Of a DNA stretch of 64,000 nt, positions 22,056-39,180 are shown one piece after another; position 1 is the stretch's first letter; every line of letters begins with the position of its first letter. Origin of the DNA: Ceratodon purpureus (lineage: Eukaryota; Streptophyta; Bryopsida; Pseudoditrichales; Ditrichaceae); contig CM026427.1 in NCBI GenBank assembly GCA_014871385.1, positions 5,278,988 to 5,342,987 on the forward strand. Direction: 5' to 3'. The position numbers and the translations under genes are program-made. The notes below the pieces were generated by a model. That model saw nothing but the letters and a program-made list of their open reading frames with translations. It was not told the origin of the DNA and did not search any database.

Positions 22056-25000
22056 CTAAAATCCAACAGATACACTACATCTGCGTCGACCTGCCTTTCC
22101 GCTACTCAATGCAAAGACTATAGCTTCCTTCAATCCCTTCCGTAGTACAAAAATCTCGTTGTGCTCGAAACAGTCCGACATCTGCAAACATAATCGAAAC
22201 ATTAATATTATGTTGTATATCAAACGAAGAGACCCTAATCCAGAGTTGTGCTCTTCGTAAACTGACAAATATCCAAAGCACTAAACTCAGCACAGCACAA
22301 TACTCGATATACACTACATGACTACATTCACTACAACACTACAATCATTCAAGTAGTCCATAGAGCAGGTTACTTACATCACCCTCCCAATCCCTCTCGT
22401 TGGCGGTGGTTTGCTTCAAGTACGAACTCAACATCACAATATAGCACCCTACATAGAATCCACATGTCCAATCGTCTGGTTGCTGTGGACATTTGACATG
22501 GACCCATGACTGAATAGAGGACGCCCGCTTCCACTGAGGAGTACCCGGTCCATGTCCATTGGCCATGCACCACAACTTTGCCATTGCCACGTGGAGACAT
22601 TGTGGCCCATGAAAGTTTGGATTTGTTTGATAACCTGAATCAAACTTGTAGAAGCCCTCGTCTGATATCACCGCCAAACTCCTGTGCCTGCAATCAAATA
22701 CTGGTATGAACAGTATCTTGTCCTGAAAATTAGCAATGTAAGGGTTGCCCTCATAAAATCCACGTAGTGCGTGTTGTGAGACAGATCGATTTGTAAGGAT
22801 TCTTAGTGACACTGCAAAATCGGTCTTGCAGATAAGTACGCCAGGAGGTGTATCACCCTCAACCCACTTAGCAAACCAATCCATCAATGGAGGACTCAAT
22901 CCCATCCCAGATAAATCCAGTATCTCCATGTCTCCATCCTCGGTCAGCCTGATCTTCTCATCGCCAAAACAGAAGTCAAAGTATCGTCCTCTCACACGGC
23001 CATCTTCTAGAGAGATTTGGTCCATTGGGAGATTGAGTAAGCTGCAATAATAGAAACCCTTTATTTATACAATGCGCATGTTCAGATCCAGAAAAATGCC
23101 ACAGGGAGCACGTAGCTACTTGACCTATACCGCACTACAGATTTCCTTAGCACTACTTCTTTGGACCAAACGACAATTGAAGCAGTAAACACTATGCTAC
23201 TCCTCATGAAGTAACAGACATAGGAATTGTAGGGCTACACTACCTACTAGGTGTGTGGACCTCTTCGGTAGCAGGTCCATGCACTACATCAGCAGCACTT
23301 GCAGCCTCCTTGTTCGCAGGTTCCTCCTCTCTTCTGAGAACATTTTGGCTTGCCAATGCTGCCCCTTGAATGTCTCCTTCAACCATTGCAGAGGCAACGT
23401 CTCCAAATGAACCCTCGTCTCCATGATCAAAGTCCAGTACCCGCATGGGTGTATTACATGTACCTGAGCCTTGACCAAGCATAACTTGAAGGTGATACGG
23501 AGTCTTGCGGTGCCATTGTGTACAACCATCCTCCATAACCACCGGCCTTGGCATCTTTATGTGCTCGCAAAGGAGACGTCTCTCCCTGTCCTCTGTACCA
23601 ACATCTGGAGAGATCTCAATTTGAGACCAATCTAACTGTTGTGTAAACTAAGAGCCCACAATCTGGGACATCTGAGGAATCTCCAGATGATCCAAGTTTA
23701 CAGGACTGCTCATCGACCTTGGCTCCGAAGCTCCTCCATCAGAATATCCAAGAAGCTTGAATGTTATGTCTTGTTCCTTGCAGTGCAACTCCATAAGTAC
23801 GTCGACGACCTTCTCTACACATGGTCTTAGATTCTCTGGCGGTGGCCCTTGATTCTCCAACCCAAGCATAGACCAACCCAAGTCGACGTTTTCTCGCAAG
23901 ATAAACACCCTAGAAAACACCTGAAACCTCCCACCCAATACAATATTCAAGTAAGCCTCACATTCACCCTAAACTGGGCTGCACTACAGCACTCTCATAC
24001 TAAGGTAGATGTGCATTCTAGGCATTTAAAGCACTTACAAGACTCAATGCAAGAGCACGTCCAAAAAAAAAACGCCAAATTCGAATGTAGCTCACCTCCT
24101 CACACTGCAGTCGTAGTGCACAGACATCCTCTGGTGGAGGGGTGTACCACATTGCAGCCACATCGGATCGATGCTCGTCAATCCGATACAGATCTACAAG
24201 GGCACGACGAGCTATCTTTCGAAGAAAAAGTTCGACCTTCTCCAGCACAGGATCCTGGCTCCACCCTTCGAAACCCATCAATGCAACCATGTCGGAGCAT
24301 GACATAGACCTTGGTTCTGTAGTTTTCCCGAATGTGCATGGAAAATAAGCAAATCCAATGTCAACCACGTCTTGGGCACATATGGACAATCGCCGTGACT
24401 CCACTACATTTTCAGCAATCTCCAGGAGCTTTGGCCTGGTTACACCCTTCACTGGGTGTGCTAGTGGTACACCGCGTCCCTCTATCATTCTAGTGTATAG
24501 TTTTAACGCACGCACTACATGTGGGCATTCGGACTCAAGACTAGACCTGTTAGTCCCTACCTCCTCCCCTAAAACCCGCATGATCTCGTGTAGCTCTTCC
24601 TCAGTATGCTTCCAAGGTCGTTGTGGTCCGGTACTTGGGAGGTCCCTGATAAGGGCCTGATAGATAGGCGACCACGACCAAAGCCTCTCCTCTACTGCAT
24701 AGGCTTCCTCCTCTGTCTCCAATTCCTTCAACGCTTTTTGTATGTGCGAGTCTCGTGCTTCTTGTAATGCACCATCTACATATACCTGGTACTCCCGAAG
24801 CTGCTGAGTGTACTCCAGATACAACTTAAGCTTCTTTAGTTCGTTGTCTCTGCCCATCTTGTCTTCCATCGCACGATATGGGTTCCAACAGCTTGTAGCA
24901 CAGTGTACAAAAGACTGCATTCGCTCTTCATCGGGAAAGGTGGCCATGTCATCCTTCAGAGCACGGGGAACGGTCTCAGTGCAAATACATAAGTCAACCA

Positions 25001-26718
25001 TCACAAATTGTGCTACACTACATCAACTCAGTATAGTTGTGCACTACATTAACTTACTGTAGCTTCATTAGTTAGGAAGTTAGCGATTTACTTACCACTC
25101 TTGCTAGGCGCCATTGTACCCAGTGACCTAGCGCTGAGATTATCTTCTCTGATAGTTTCCCATTATGTTCCATGCTGGTAAGGTGCTCCATGCATTGGAT
25201 AGGCTGCATCAACAAGTCCTTCTCCACTACACTGATAGGTCCTTCACTGAGTAGGTAGTGTAGGCCCGGCACAGGCACAGACTCTGGGGCATCACGAAGA
25301 TCCCTAACATCATTGATAGTAAGGAGGTCTGCTTCACGCTGAGCCTCTCGAAGTACCTCATCGCGTCTCTTACTTGATATGTGCGATACTGGTGAGCAAG
25401 AGGTGGTGGGTAAATGGAGACCGTTATCTGCCATGGCCTCTTGAACCTCGCCTTGGTCCTCTGTCATTACAACATTATCCTCCATGTCTTCCTCACCTTC
25501 ATCATAGATCAGATTTCTAGGTTTCACACGGAAATGTTGATGGTCGTCCCCTGTTCCTTCAGAATGTGCAACATTCAGTATGCACTGTGCCACTGCTTCT
25601 CTAGGACTATCAAACTCTTTGTCTGACTCCCCTAAGTCGATAGCGTTCCCTGAAATCCCCGCACTACCTGAATCCACCCTTGTCTTCTTCCTACTCCTGG
25701 TTTCACGTACCGACTGCAGCCGCCTCATACTCTTTCTCCTTGTCTCGAGCCCGTCTCTTTCGCTACCATCCCTTGTACTCTGCGACCCTGTCCTCGACCT
25801 TCTCCTCTTATTCCCGCTACCTCCTCCCACATCGGTTGTAGTGTCCGCCGAGGATTTGTGAGCAAAGTTTGGAAGGTCGGGAGAACTTACCACAGTATTC
25901 TTCATCCTTCTTGGACGCATCGAAGGTGCATGTAGTGCATCGGATCTGCGGCTTTTGGTGTGGCTCTTGTCCTCTCTGCTACCTGTAACCCCTGTTCCCC
26001 TTTCACCCCCTCTACTCCTCGAAGTTGACCCTAAACCATCTCCATGTGCTCCAGTTGGATTTGCCGCCCCCTCTTGTCGTAGAGCCCAAGGCTGGGACCC
26101 TGACTTAGCTGGGAACTTGAGCCCGCACTCAGCTAGTATGGTCTCAGCAGCCTTGGTATCGCTAGGTTTGAATGTTGGATACATCTTCAAAATCCCTCCC
26201 TTACCATTCTTCATCCTCCTCCATTCTATGCACTGATTTCTGTGGCGGTGATAGGACAGTGCATTCTTGTCGGAGAAGTCTTCCTTGCAGTATAGACACC
26301 AGTACCATCTTCTTCTATCCTTCCCCTCGATAACATGGTAGACGTGATATCTGCAGTTGTAATGGGCTTCTACTACCAGGTCTTTGTACTCCTGCTCTGT
26401 AAACAGACATACACATGGCTCACGGCCCTGAGTGAGAGTGCACCGATACAGATTCTTACCTTTCACCTTTGCCCCATGTACTAAACCCACTGGCCCATTC
26501 AACACTATGTCCCACCACTTTTCAAATCCTAACTCTGCAATAAGCCTGAAATCCTTGTTCACCCTAATGCTACCAAGCTCTCTGCCCTGTTCATACTCAG
26601 GACCAGTTATTCCAATACCATACCCCTCGATTTGTGTATCAGAAATTGTTCCCACTCTGTGCCTCTCCGTGCTGCCCTGTCCATCGCTGATCATTTCTTC
26701 GTCCCCCCCACCCTCCAT
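22056..26718 (-). CDS. C2HC finger plus C48 (Ulp1-like) protease, MULE gene B, with in-frame TAG
   Basis: Paralogue of gene A. Exons in minus-strand order: 26718-25096, 24974-24096, 23920-23244, 23041-22378, 22181-22056; all phases fit, giving 1,323 codons. The N-terminal domain contains GYGIGITGPEY and the C2HC finger (C141, C144, H157, C163). A Ser/Arg-rich middle and a helical segment shared with gene A follow. The C-terminal C48 domain keeps His (CRHRSL), Asp (YKFDSG), Gln (CPQQ) and Cys (WTCGFY). Codon 925 (23648-23650) is TAG inside exon 3, where gene A is open. The intron seen in gene A near its residue 136 is absent here. Further exons upstream of 26718 are possible: coding-like minus-strand sequence continues to about 27060. 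The substrate is unknown. Confidence 0.77.
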
Positions 26719-28069
26719 TGTCCCTCTGACCTCGTACCTGTAGAACTATTCCCTTCGAATCTTGCTCCCAGTTACTACTACCCTGCTCCCTGCGCCAGAT
26801 TGTTCCTACTAAGTGTCCCCAGCTTGTATCACTTCCACAGATCCATTCCACAATGTATTCCCGATTAGCTATCTTCTTCGAATTATCAACCTTGACAGCA
26901 TACCTAATATCCGAAATTCTTTGAGATGCTCCAGTACCAACCCCAACATCTTCCATCCCCTACCATGATCGCAACACAACTCTGTCGCCACTTCTTCGGG
27001 TTGACATCCAGCATTAATCAGACATCTACGAACTCTGGAATTCGCAATCCTTACATTTCGCACGTCTGCCAGAAAAAGCTTTCTAAATGTAAGTGCATAT
27101 TAAAAAACAAAACAAGACAATTTAGCAAAACCTTCCGAGTCTCCCATAACCTGATGTTCCCCCCAACAAACCCTAAATCGATTTTTAGCCATTCTCCTTG
27201 CACAGAACATGCAACCCTAAACCAGAAAATCCGTGGATACTAAAAGCAATAAAAAGAGATAGCGTGCCAGGGCTCTTTTGTGCTCATATCAGGAAACCCC
27301 AATCCATTTCGAGCTAGCTAGAAAACAAAAAAATGAAATCAAGCTGTCACTTAGCAATTTCTAGCTTACCTCTCGCATGTCTCTACCTTCAATTCGCAAT
27401 CCACTCCAGGTACTCATGCCCTACCCATTCTTCATTCAGCTGTCATACACCGAAACAAACGTCCCTTAGAGAATGCTTGCTAACCCCAGAAATAGGAAAC
27501 CCTAATCCTACATGAACAAGGTGAAGGCCATGCAATAAATGGTAAACAAATGGCAAGAAAGGCAGCAAAATGAAATTAGGAATTGGCGAGGAAACGAACC
27601 CATGCTGATATGGCGATTGATCACCCCCCCATCCATGCTGCTACGTCTCCTTCATTCCATGGTGCCGCTTGATCACCCCCCATCTCCAAACTAGAACCCG
27701 AAACCCCACGCCCCACTACCTGAGTGCAGACAGGATCTTTGTTGCCGTTGGTGCACAGTAGTCGCACCACAGTCGACGACGCAGTACAGAGAGAGATGCC
27801 TTCCCCGAACGCAAGACAGCTCCAAATGCAAGACATAGGTTTGATGAATGTAGGACGTAACCCTAAACTGAGATCCGCCGTCATCCCTAAACCTAAACCG
27901 GGTTTCAATGGACGGGGACGGGTCTGCCACCCAGGACCCGGTCTGGGCGGTGGGACCGGGACGGGTGAGCCACTGGCGCGGGCCCAGGCTGACCCCATGA
28001 CCCGGCAGGGATGGCCCCGCCGCCTTTTCACGGGCTGCCCCTAATTCCCTGACAGGTCCAATTTTTGGG
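26719..28069. other. Right arm of the MULE, possible leader exons of gene B
   Basis: Minus-strand frames at 26740-26956 and 26869-27063 look coding-like but I could not link them to gene B with certainty. From about 27600 the sequence is GC-rich, with repeated ACCCG/CGGGT words near 27897, 27930, 27941, 27958 and 28000, mirroring the left arm. Confidence 0.45.
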
Positions 28070-28097
28070 GTTCGTAGGGGGGTTGTTAACGTGACGC
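28070..28097 (-). repeat. MULE terminal inverted repeat, right
   Basis: On the minus strand it begins GCGTCACGTTAA, then six Cs and TACGAAC. It matches the left end at 25 of 28 positions. Confidence 0.9.
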
Positions 28098-28106
28098 AGC
28101 GCCTTC
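28098..28106. repeat. Target site duplication, right
   Basis: Exact copy of 4594-4602, directly after the right inverted repeat. Confidence 0.93.
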
Positions 28107-28284
28107 TGGTAAAAAGAAGAAGAATGACGAGAGCAAAAAGAAAAAGGATGATGAGAGTGAAAAGAAAAAGAAAGATGAGAATAAAAAGGGAAAGAAGAGG
28201 AAACGGAAGGAAGCTGATACTTTCGAATCTCCTCCGGAAAAACAACATCCATTGGAAAGCAGAAAGAAGCCAACTCGCGGATAG
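28107..28284 (+). CDS. CCHC zinc-knuckle protein, 3' part of split last exon
   Basis: Joining the host sequence across one copy of the 9-bp duplication keeps the reading frame. The Ser codon begun at 4601-4602 is completed by 28107, then 58 codons run to TAG at 28282-28284. The encoded tail is strongly basic (repeated KKKK and DES/DEN blocks, then KKRKRKE), resembling a nuclear localisation or nucleolar tail. Together the exons give about 489 residues. In the sequenced allele this segment is 23.5 kb from its exon and probably untranslated as part of this gene. The bases after 28284 would be its 3' UTR. Confidence 0.88.
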
Positions 28285-30440
28285 CGGAAAGCGCATAGGT
28301 ATTACAATTCTGATGCAATTTTATCTAGTGAAGGCATGTCAGCAGTTATTTGATCTCAGGATGTGTGCCACCCTCTTCTGCTCGGCACCTTCAGGCACTG
28401 CCTGCATCAAAGATATGTACCATAGCATTTGTGACTTGACTAGATTCATCTGGAGCGGATAGTTGCATCAGTGCTATACAATTTTCATTAGTGCTCTGTA
28501 TATTTTATCAAGATGTTCCTGGGATGAGAATTTGTGACCACTCGGATCATACTGCAAGCAGTGAAAGCTTCTGTGCAAATATGTGAAGTGGTCCAAGCAT
28601 TCAACTCTGATACATGGTATGTTGTAGAACAATTTCCCAGCATAGCATGGTCAGCGATACTCTGGCGGCAATAGTATTGTCTGAACAGACGAGTTCACGA
28701 TTGAGGATTCCAGTTCACAACTTGCTGGGTCCATGTATTATTTGCAGAAAGACATACGTTTCTGCCCTTAATCGACAAGTTCTTCTGCAGTCTCTAGATT
28801 TCATAACTACGAGACCTCCCTCTTTTCAATTTTAGTTCGCGGCTATCACTCCTTTTCAGTTTGCCTACCCTTTCTGTGTGTTGGAACTGGTCGTTACACA
28901 AGTTTTTCAGCTACCCCTCTGAATACCCACCCTCTTCTTAAGGCTCCAGAGTCCAGATGGTCAGCTTACCTTTAATTGAAGATGAACCCCATCCTTGAGC
29001 ATAAGGTAACTTGGACTTCATAGCCAAACTATAAAAATACATGTGTTTTGAGTAAACTGCACAGATGTATGGAGGGCTACATGAAAATATTTAGCTATCG
29101 AATTATGGAAAATGATAGATGTGATTGTCACGGTATGAATTGATTATAAAGTAAATACACATTGAAATTATCCTCAGATGATTGTGTAAATGTCATAAAT
29201 TTTGGCTTTGGAGAACATGTCTGGTACGAAAAAACTATTTTAAAACTGGCCTTGAAAAATCACAACGTTCAATTGGGATGCCAATTTTGCATGGCAAGAC
29301 TATTTACTAGACTACGGTATTACATTCTCATGCTTGTGATCACCAAATACAGTACACCAAACTCATATTATCAAATTCTAGATCATGTACAAGCTGATTG
29401 ATCTGAAGACAGAACGTTCAATTAAAACAATACCAACCACTCCACAAGTTCATGGTGTGTACAAAATTACAAATCTATTTCTTACAAGAAAGAAATCATC
29501 ATGAGGGGTAAATATGAAGAGTACCATTGTGACTATAGCCATATGGCCACCTCAGTACAACTCGTTCAAGCGCTAAAACAAGGGTAACATCTATAGCCGG
29601 CCTTCATCTCCAACTGAGCGCCAACTCATATCCTTAAGGCCGGTTAAAACTATGTCCAGATTTTGAGAGGATGCCGGTTTGGACCAATGAAAATGTTGAA
29701 ATGTCCAAAGTCCACCCTCGGAGCCTTTATACTAAGAGCCAAAGTCGAAAAAATGTCGCCTCCAAAAAAACCTACGTAGAAACACTTTCAGTAAGTTATA
29801 GCACCAAGGCATCAACATCTTGGGTTACAGTTTGGGTTGAGCAAAATGCTCGACCTAAATTTCCGTCAAGAGGCTGAACTTTTTTTTCCATTGAGCTCGG
29901 CTTCTCCACATAATTTGGTCCAAAAAAATGATGGTCGTCCTCTCAACTTGGGCATAGTCTGAACCGGCCCTCAGCACCACATTACCCAAACTCCGAATGC
30001 ACTGCCTTCCCCGGTGGATGACCAATACACCAAGAGGACTCACTCCGTCACTACTCATTTCGTCATGGGGATGGATGAAGAAGAAAAGAAGGCGGGAATG
30101 GAGTCAGCATTCCCGCCAAATGAGTCAGCAAAACTCCCTCCCAATTCGTCCGAGTCACCCATCTCCACTGAACTCAACTCACACACCGGAACGTCCTCTC
30201 CGCAACCAGGGTTTGTTTTCCGTTGCATTTGCTGCCAATGCTGCCGAAATCTTCGACTCCTTTCGAAACCCAACGTGCGCCGGATCACAACCTGCTCCCA
30301 CCCTCGCTACTACTCGCACGCCCGAGGGCTTTCGATACCGTCGCTGCTTCAGACTCACAGATACAGAAAGGAGGAGAAGCTCGGAGTCGAAGGAAGGGAA
30401 ACAGGGGAGGGGAGGGGAGGGGAGGTAGGCGAGAGGGGCG
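28285..30440. other. 3' flank of zinc-knuckle gene and spacer to MCM5
   Basis: No further gene is supported. The first few hundred bases are probably the 3' UTR of the split zinc-knuckle gene. The last 450 bases are the MCM5 promoter and leader. Confidence 0.5.
30091..30117. promoter_or_regulatory. Paired inverted E2F sites upstream of MCM5
   Basis: GGCGGGAAT (30091-30099) and ATTCCCGCC (30109-30117) form an inverted pair with a 9-bp gap, about 330 bp before the MCM5 start. Both fit the plant E2F consensus WTTSSCSS. E2F control of MCM genes at G1/S is established in plants. Confidence 0.7.
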
Positions 30441-36154
<5,714 letters not shown>

Positions 36155-36733
36155 AGGTATTATATAGGACGTTGTCATGTGATGTTGCTGCGAAATTTGT
36201 ATATATTTTTCGAAACGTTGTATAATATGAAGCTTCTGTTTTTTTCGATATTAACTTTCTCTCAAGAGTATTGGCAAGTTTTCTCTGTTCTTGCATCTTA
36301 CATGCGTGGATTCGAAATTAGGAAATAGTTTGCATCAAATGAAGACGGTCGTCTTCAACCATGGATAAATCAACCGACTCAAATCGTTTTCATTCCGAAC
36401 AATTCCCGTACTTTAAAACGAGCGTCTACTAGTCTTCAATTTTACTTGGAAAAGTGTCCATAGATCAGTTTGCTTGTACCACTAGCGTTTCTTTGTTCAC
36501 CAGTTACCTGGATCAGGTAGAACTCTTTCCTATGAAACGACCGAATATTCCAAATGTAGGACTTGAGCACTCAAACACGAACAATTGCTGTATCAAATCT
36601 CGAATTGAGATAAGTTTGTGAGTAGGTGTCTGCCCAGTGAAATTGGGCATTGCCAAGTTTGTAGATGAGTAGCTGACACTCTTATCGTTTGAGCAGCTCC
36701 TTTTCAGCGATGTCGAGCTCAGTTCTTATCATG
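36155..36733. other. Spacer between convergent MCM5 and NAA40
   Basis: 3' ends of both genes. If the alternative reading of the last NAA40 exon is right, its stop would be at 36682-36684. Confidence 0.5.
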
Positions 36734-39180
36734 TCAAAAGTTACCATCCTGCAAAAGCACAAGAATATGAAACGGGTTGCTGTAAGTGCAGCTTATTATA
36801 GTGAAAGTGTAGTTATCGAATGCTCATGGAGTTCTTAATCTTCTGCTGAGAGAGAGTTTAGTACAAATCCAGATTTGTTGATTTTGTCTTTTTGTTATGT
36901 AATTTGTTCACAGAAAACATGCAGCGTGCAATACCGATGCTTGGGTACCTCCAAGATGGACTTCGCGTCGGCATCAAATGCTTTGCAGAGGATCTCATAG
37001 GTCATGTCTACTCCAACCTGGTAAAGAACAACGATCAATAGTTTGCATACTAAAATTGATTTGCTGCAATGGGTACACATTCAGAATGCCACTTGTAAAA
37101 TGTAAAGTAGATTTCAACATGTCAACTGTTGCATGACCAACATATGACTTCAGAGGCTACCAGTTGTCTGTAGAATTATTCCCAAACACCGGCAGAGTTT
37201 GTGGACAGAAGTTAGGGATACACACCAGCGTGTTTGGCCACCTTGATGGCGAAATGGCTGCAATCGTGTACCTACAAAATGAATTAAGACAAAGTTGATG
37301 TAAAGCCTTGCATGAAACGATGAAGCGCGAGGAATGAAACCTGTGTTTTGCTTTGGAATACTATCTCTGATTTTGGAATACTATGCATACAACTTTTCCA
37401 TGCAGCTTTCTAACAGAAGAAACTAGTCCACGGAGAATCCATAAGGTAGGGAAGAAAACTCACTTTAATTTCCCAGTGTAGAAAGCCATTGCCCCAACAT
37501 TTCTCTTTTGCACAGTCAAGAGTACCGCTTTCATGGCGTTCTGCACACCCATATATGAAATCTCATTTCAGATTCTAGCAACAGAACTAACACCTATCTT
37601 CCTTGATACTGACTCCCATTCTGGAAATCTCTATCCAACTCTCGTAATATGATTGGATCCAAATGCCAGCAAGGATGCAACAATTAACAAATCGTTATGT
37701 CAGTTCCCCACCTCAAGAATATTGCAAAAGTATAAGGTGGGATGTCATAATGGTTAGAACAGCCAACCTTGCGAGCAACCAACTCAAGAAACTGCATCAA
37801 AAACTTGCCGAGTCCCTTCCCTTGAACAACTTTCTCCACCTGAATCTCATAAACGTATAGTGCCGGCACTTCATGTTCCACAACAAACCTGTAGTGGACA
37901 AATGCAACAATAGGATCGCCTTCACCGTTCCACAACAGGTCATTGCTTGCTGCTGCTTCACCAGATGCTTCACCAGAACTAGAACTAGAAGCTTGTTTGA
38001 CGAGAATGTAGCGTGCCTCTGATGATACCATTTCACGGCGCTTGGTTTTCTCTTCTGCTGGCCATTCCTCGGGTCCATATGGTCCCTCCATATTTATCTG
38101 CTCTGCACAAAAGCCATGCAGAAATCAGAAATTTGGCTGGAGTCTACATTAGGCAACAGAGTGTAGACAACAGAGTAGAGGGGTTAAGTGTGACCTTGAG
38201 CAGAGTCTGAATGTACTGTTTCACTGGAGGAGACAAAGAATCACCACGCCCTGCCTCCATGTACAGATTCAGGCCTGAAAACAAAGTGACAATGTGAGGA
38301 AACCGGAATGCTTGTTGAACGTTTCTGAAGATGAGGTGTATGTCGTGATTCAGGAGCTTGTAATTAGGGTTTAAGAGTCTACTTCCTTCAACTAACCAAC
38401 ATGGTTTCTCTACCTTACATTGATAGTACAAGATATGATGACTCAATGGTATGAATTAGCTGGGCATGGGTCATTATTGAGGATTGCTGAAACAACAATA
38501 ATGCCTGTTGAAGAGACAGTTGGTGATGGAAACACAAAATACAGACATGGCGCGACATGGCGCGAGAAAAGCCGGCTCACCATTTCTGTCATATTTGAGA
38601 AACAAAGGGAACTCTTCGATTGGAGCTGCTTTGGCAGCTGCAGCTTTAACCGCATCATCAATACTCTGCTTCCTCGCCAGCTCCTGATGGCAAGCATAAA
38701 ACCACATCAACCTCGTGGAGATTCTCACAAAGCAATAGAGCCACGGCCCATTCACAATTCCTGTCCAATAAGTTCCCCCAATGCCACTCTGAGATCATCA
38801 AATCCCAATCAAAAGAAAATCACCACCAAAAGGCAGGCCAAATTCTATCGACTCACACAAACAAATCCTCAAAAATCCGAGCACGTTATATCTCCAGTAC
38901 TAAAAAATGCACATACAGAATGATACTTGAAACCCAGTTCTCGCCCAAAAAACTCAATGCGCAGCACGCAAAACAATCTCCCGAGTGGCAAAGTTCAGAA
39001 ACCCCTCCAAAAGTCCTAAACCCACAAGCTACAAAACCATACCAAACGGTTCAAAACCATGTCATCGAACGTCATCAAAGCTACCCAACCTCAAGAGCAA
39101 TATAATCAGTAAACTGCAAGTTATCAAACCTCTTTCCGCTTCAGCTTCTTATCTTTGGCAGCCTGCTTCTTGCGATCCAT
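36734..39180 (-). CDS. NAA40: N-alpha-acetyltransferase 40 (NatD), GNAT fold
   Basis: Acetylates the N-termini of histones H2A and H4 (family knowledge). Start at 39180 (MDRKKQAAKDKKLKRKE). The next exon begins ELARKQSIDDAV near 38689. Further exons carry GLNLYMEAGRGDSLSPPVK (about 38200-38275), then about 37770-38091 with SSEARYILVKQ and PALYVYEIQVEK followed by the acetyl-CoA loop VQGKGLGKF. Short C-terminal exons follow at about 37460-37540 (AMKAVLLTVQKRN), 37230-37275 (AAISPSRWP) and 36955-37020 (MTYEILCKAFD). These are hallmarks of NAA40 rather than other GNATs. Joins between the first three exons keep frame. The C-terminus is the least certain part: direct splicing gives a stop at 36734, while another frame would run to 36682. 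Confidence 0.88.

Larger units (their letters stand above)
4603..28097. mobile_element. Giant Mutator-like element with two transposase and two Ulp1-like genes
   Basis: The element is 23,495 bp long. Its ends are 28-bp inverted repeats (4603-4630 and 28070-28097, 25/28 matching; both begin GCGTC and contain six Cs followed by TACGAAC). It is flanked by a perfect 9-bp direct repeat AGCGCCTTC, the size typical of Mutator transposition. Host frame continuity across the repeat proves the insertion point. Contents: transposase copy A (+), transposase copy B (+) with a nested CACTA element, then two convergent (-) genes encoding C2HC finger plus C48 protease. MULEs carrying C48 protease genes are known in plants (Kaonashi-type elements). 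The doubled gene set and the size are unusual. I found no inner copy of the terminal repeats, so I read this as one element with duplicated genes and not as one element nested in another. Confidence 0.93.

Noticed and set aside
27691..28318. Minus-strand frames of 136-201 codons over the right MULE end
   Set aside because: They run through the terminal repeat and the host exon on the wrong strand, with composition driven by GC-rich arms and Lys codons.
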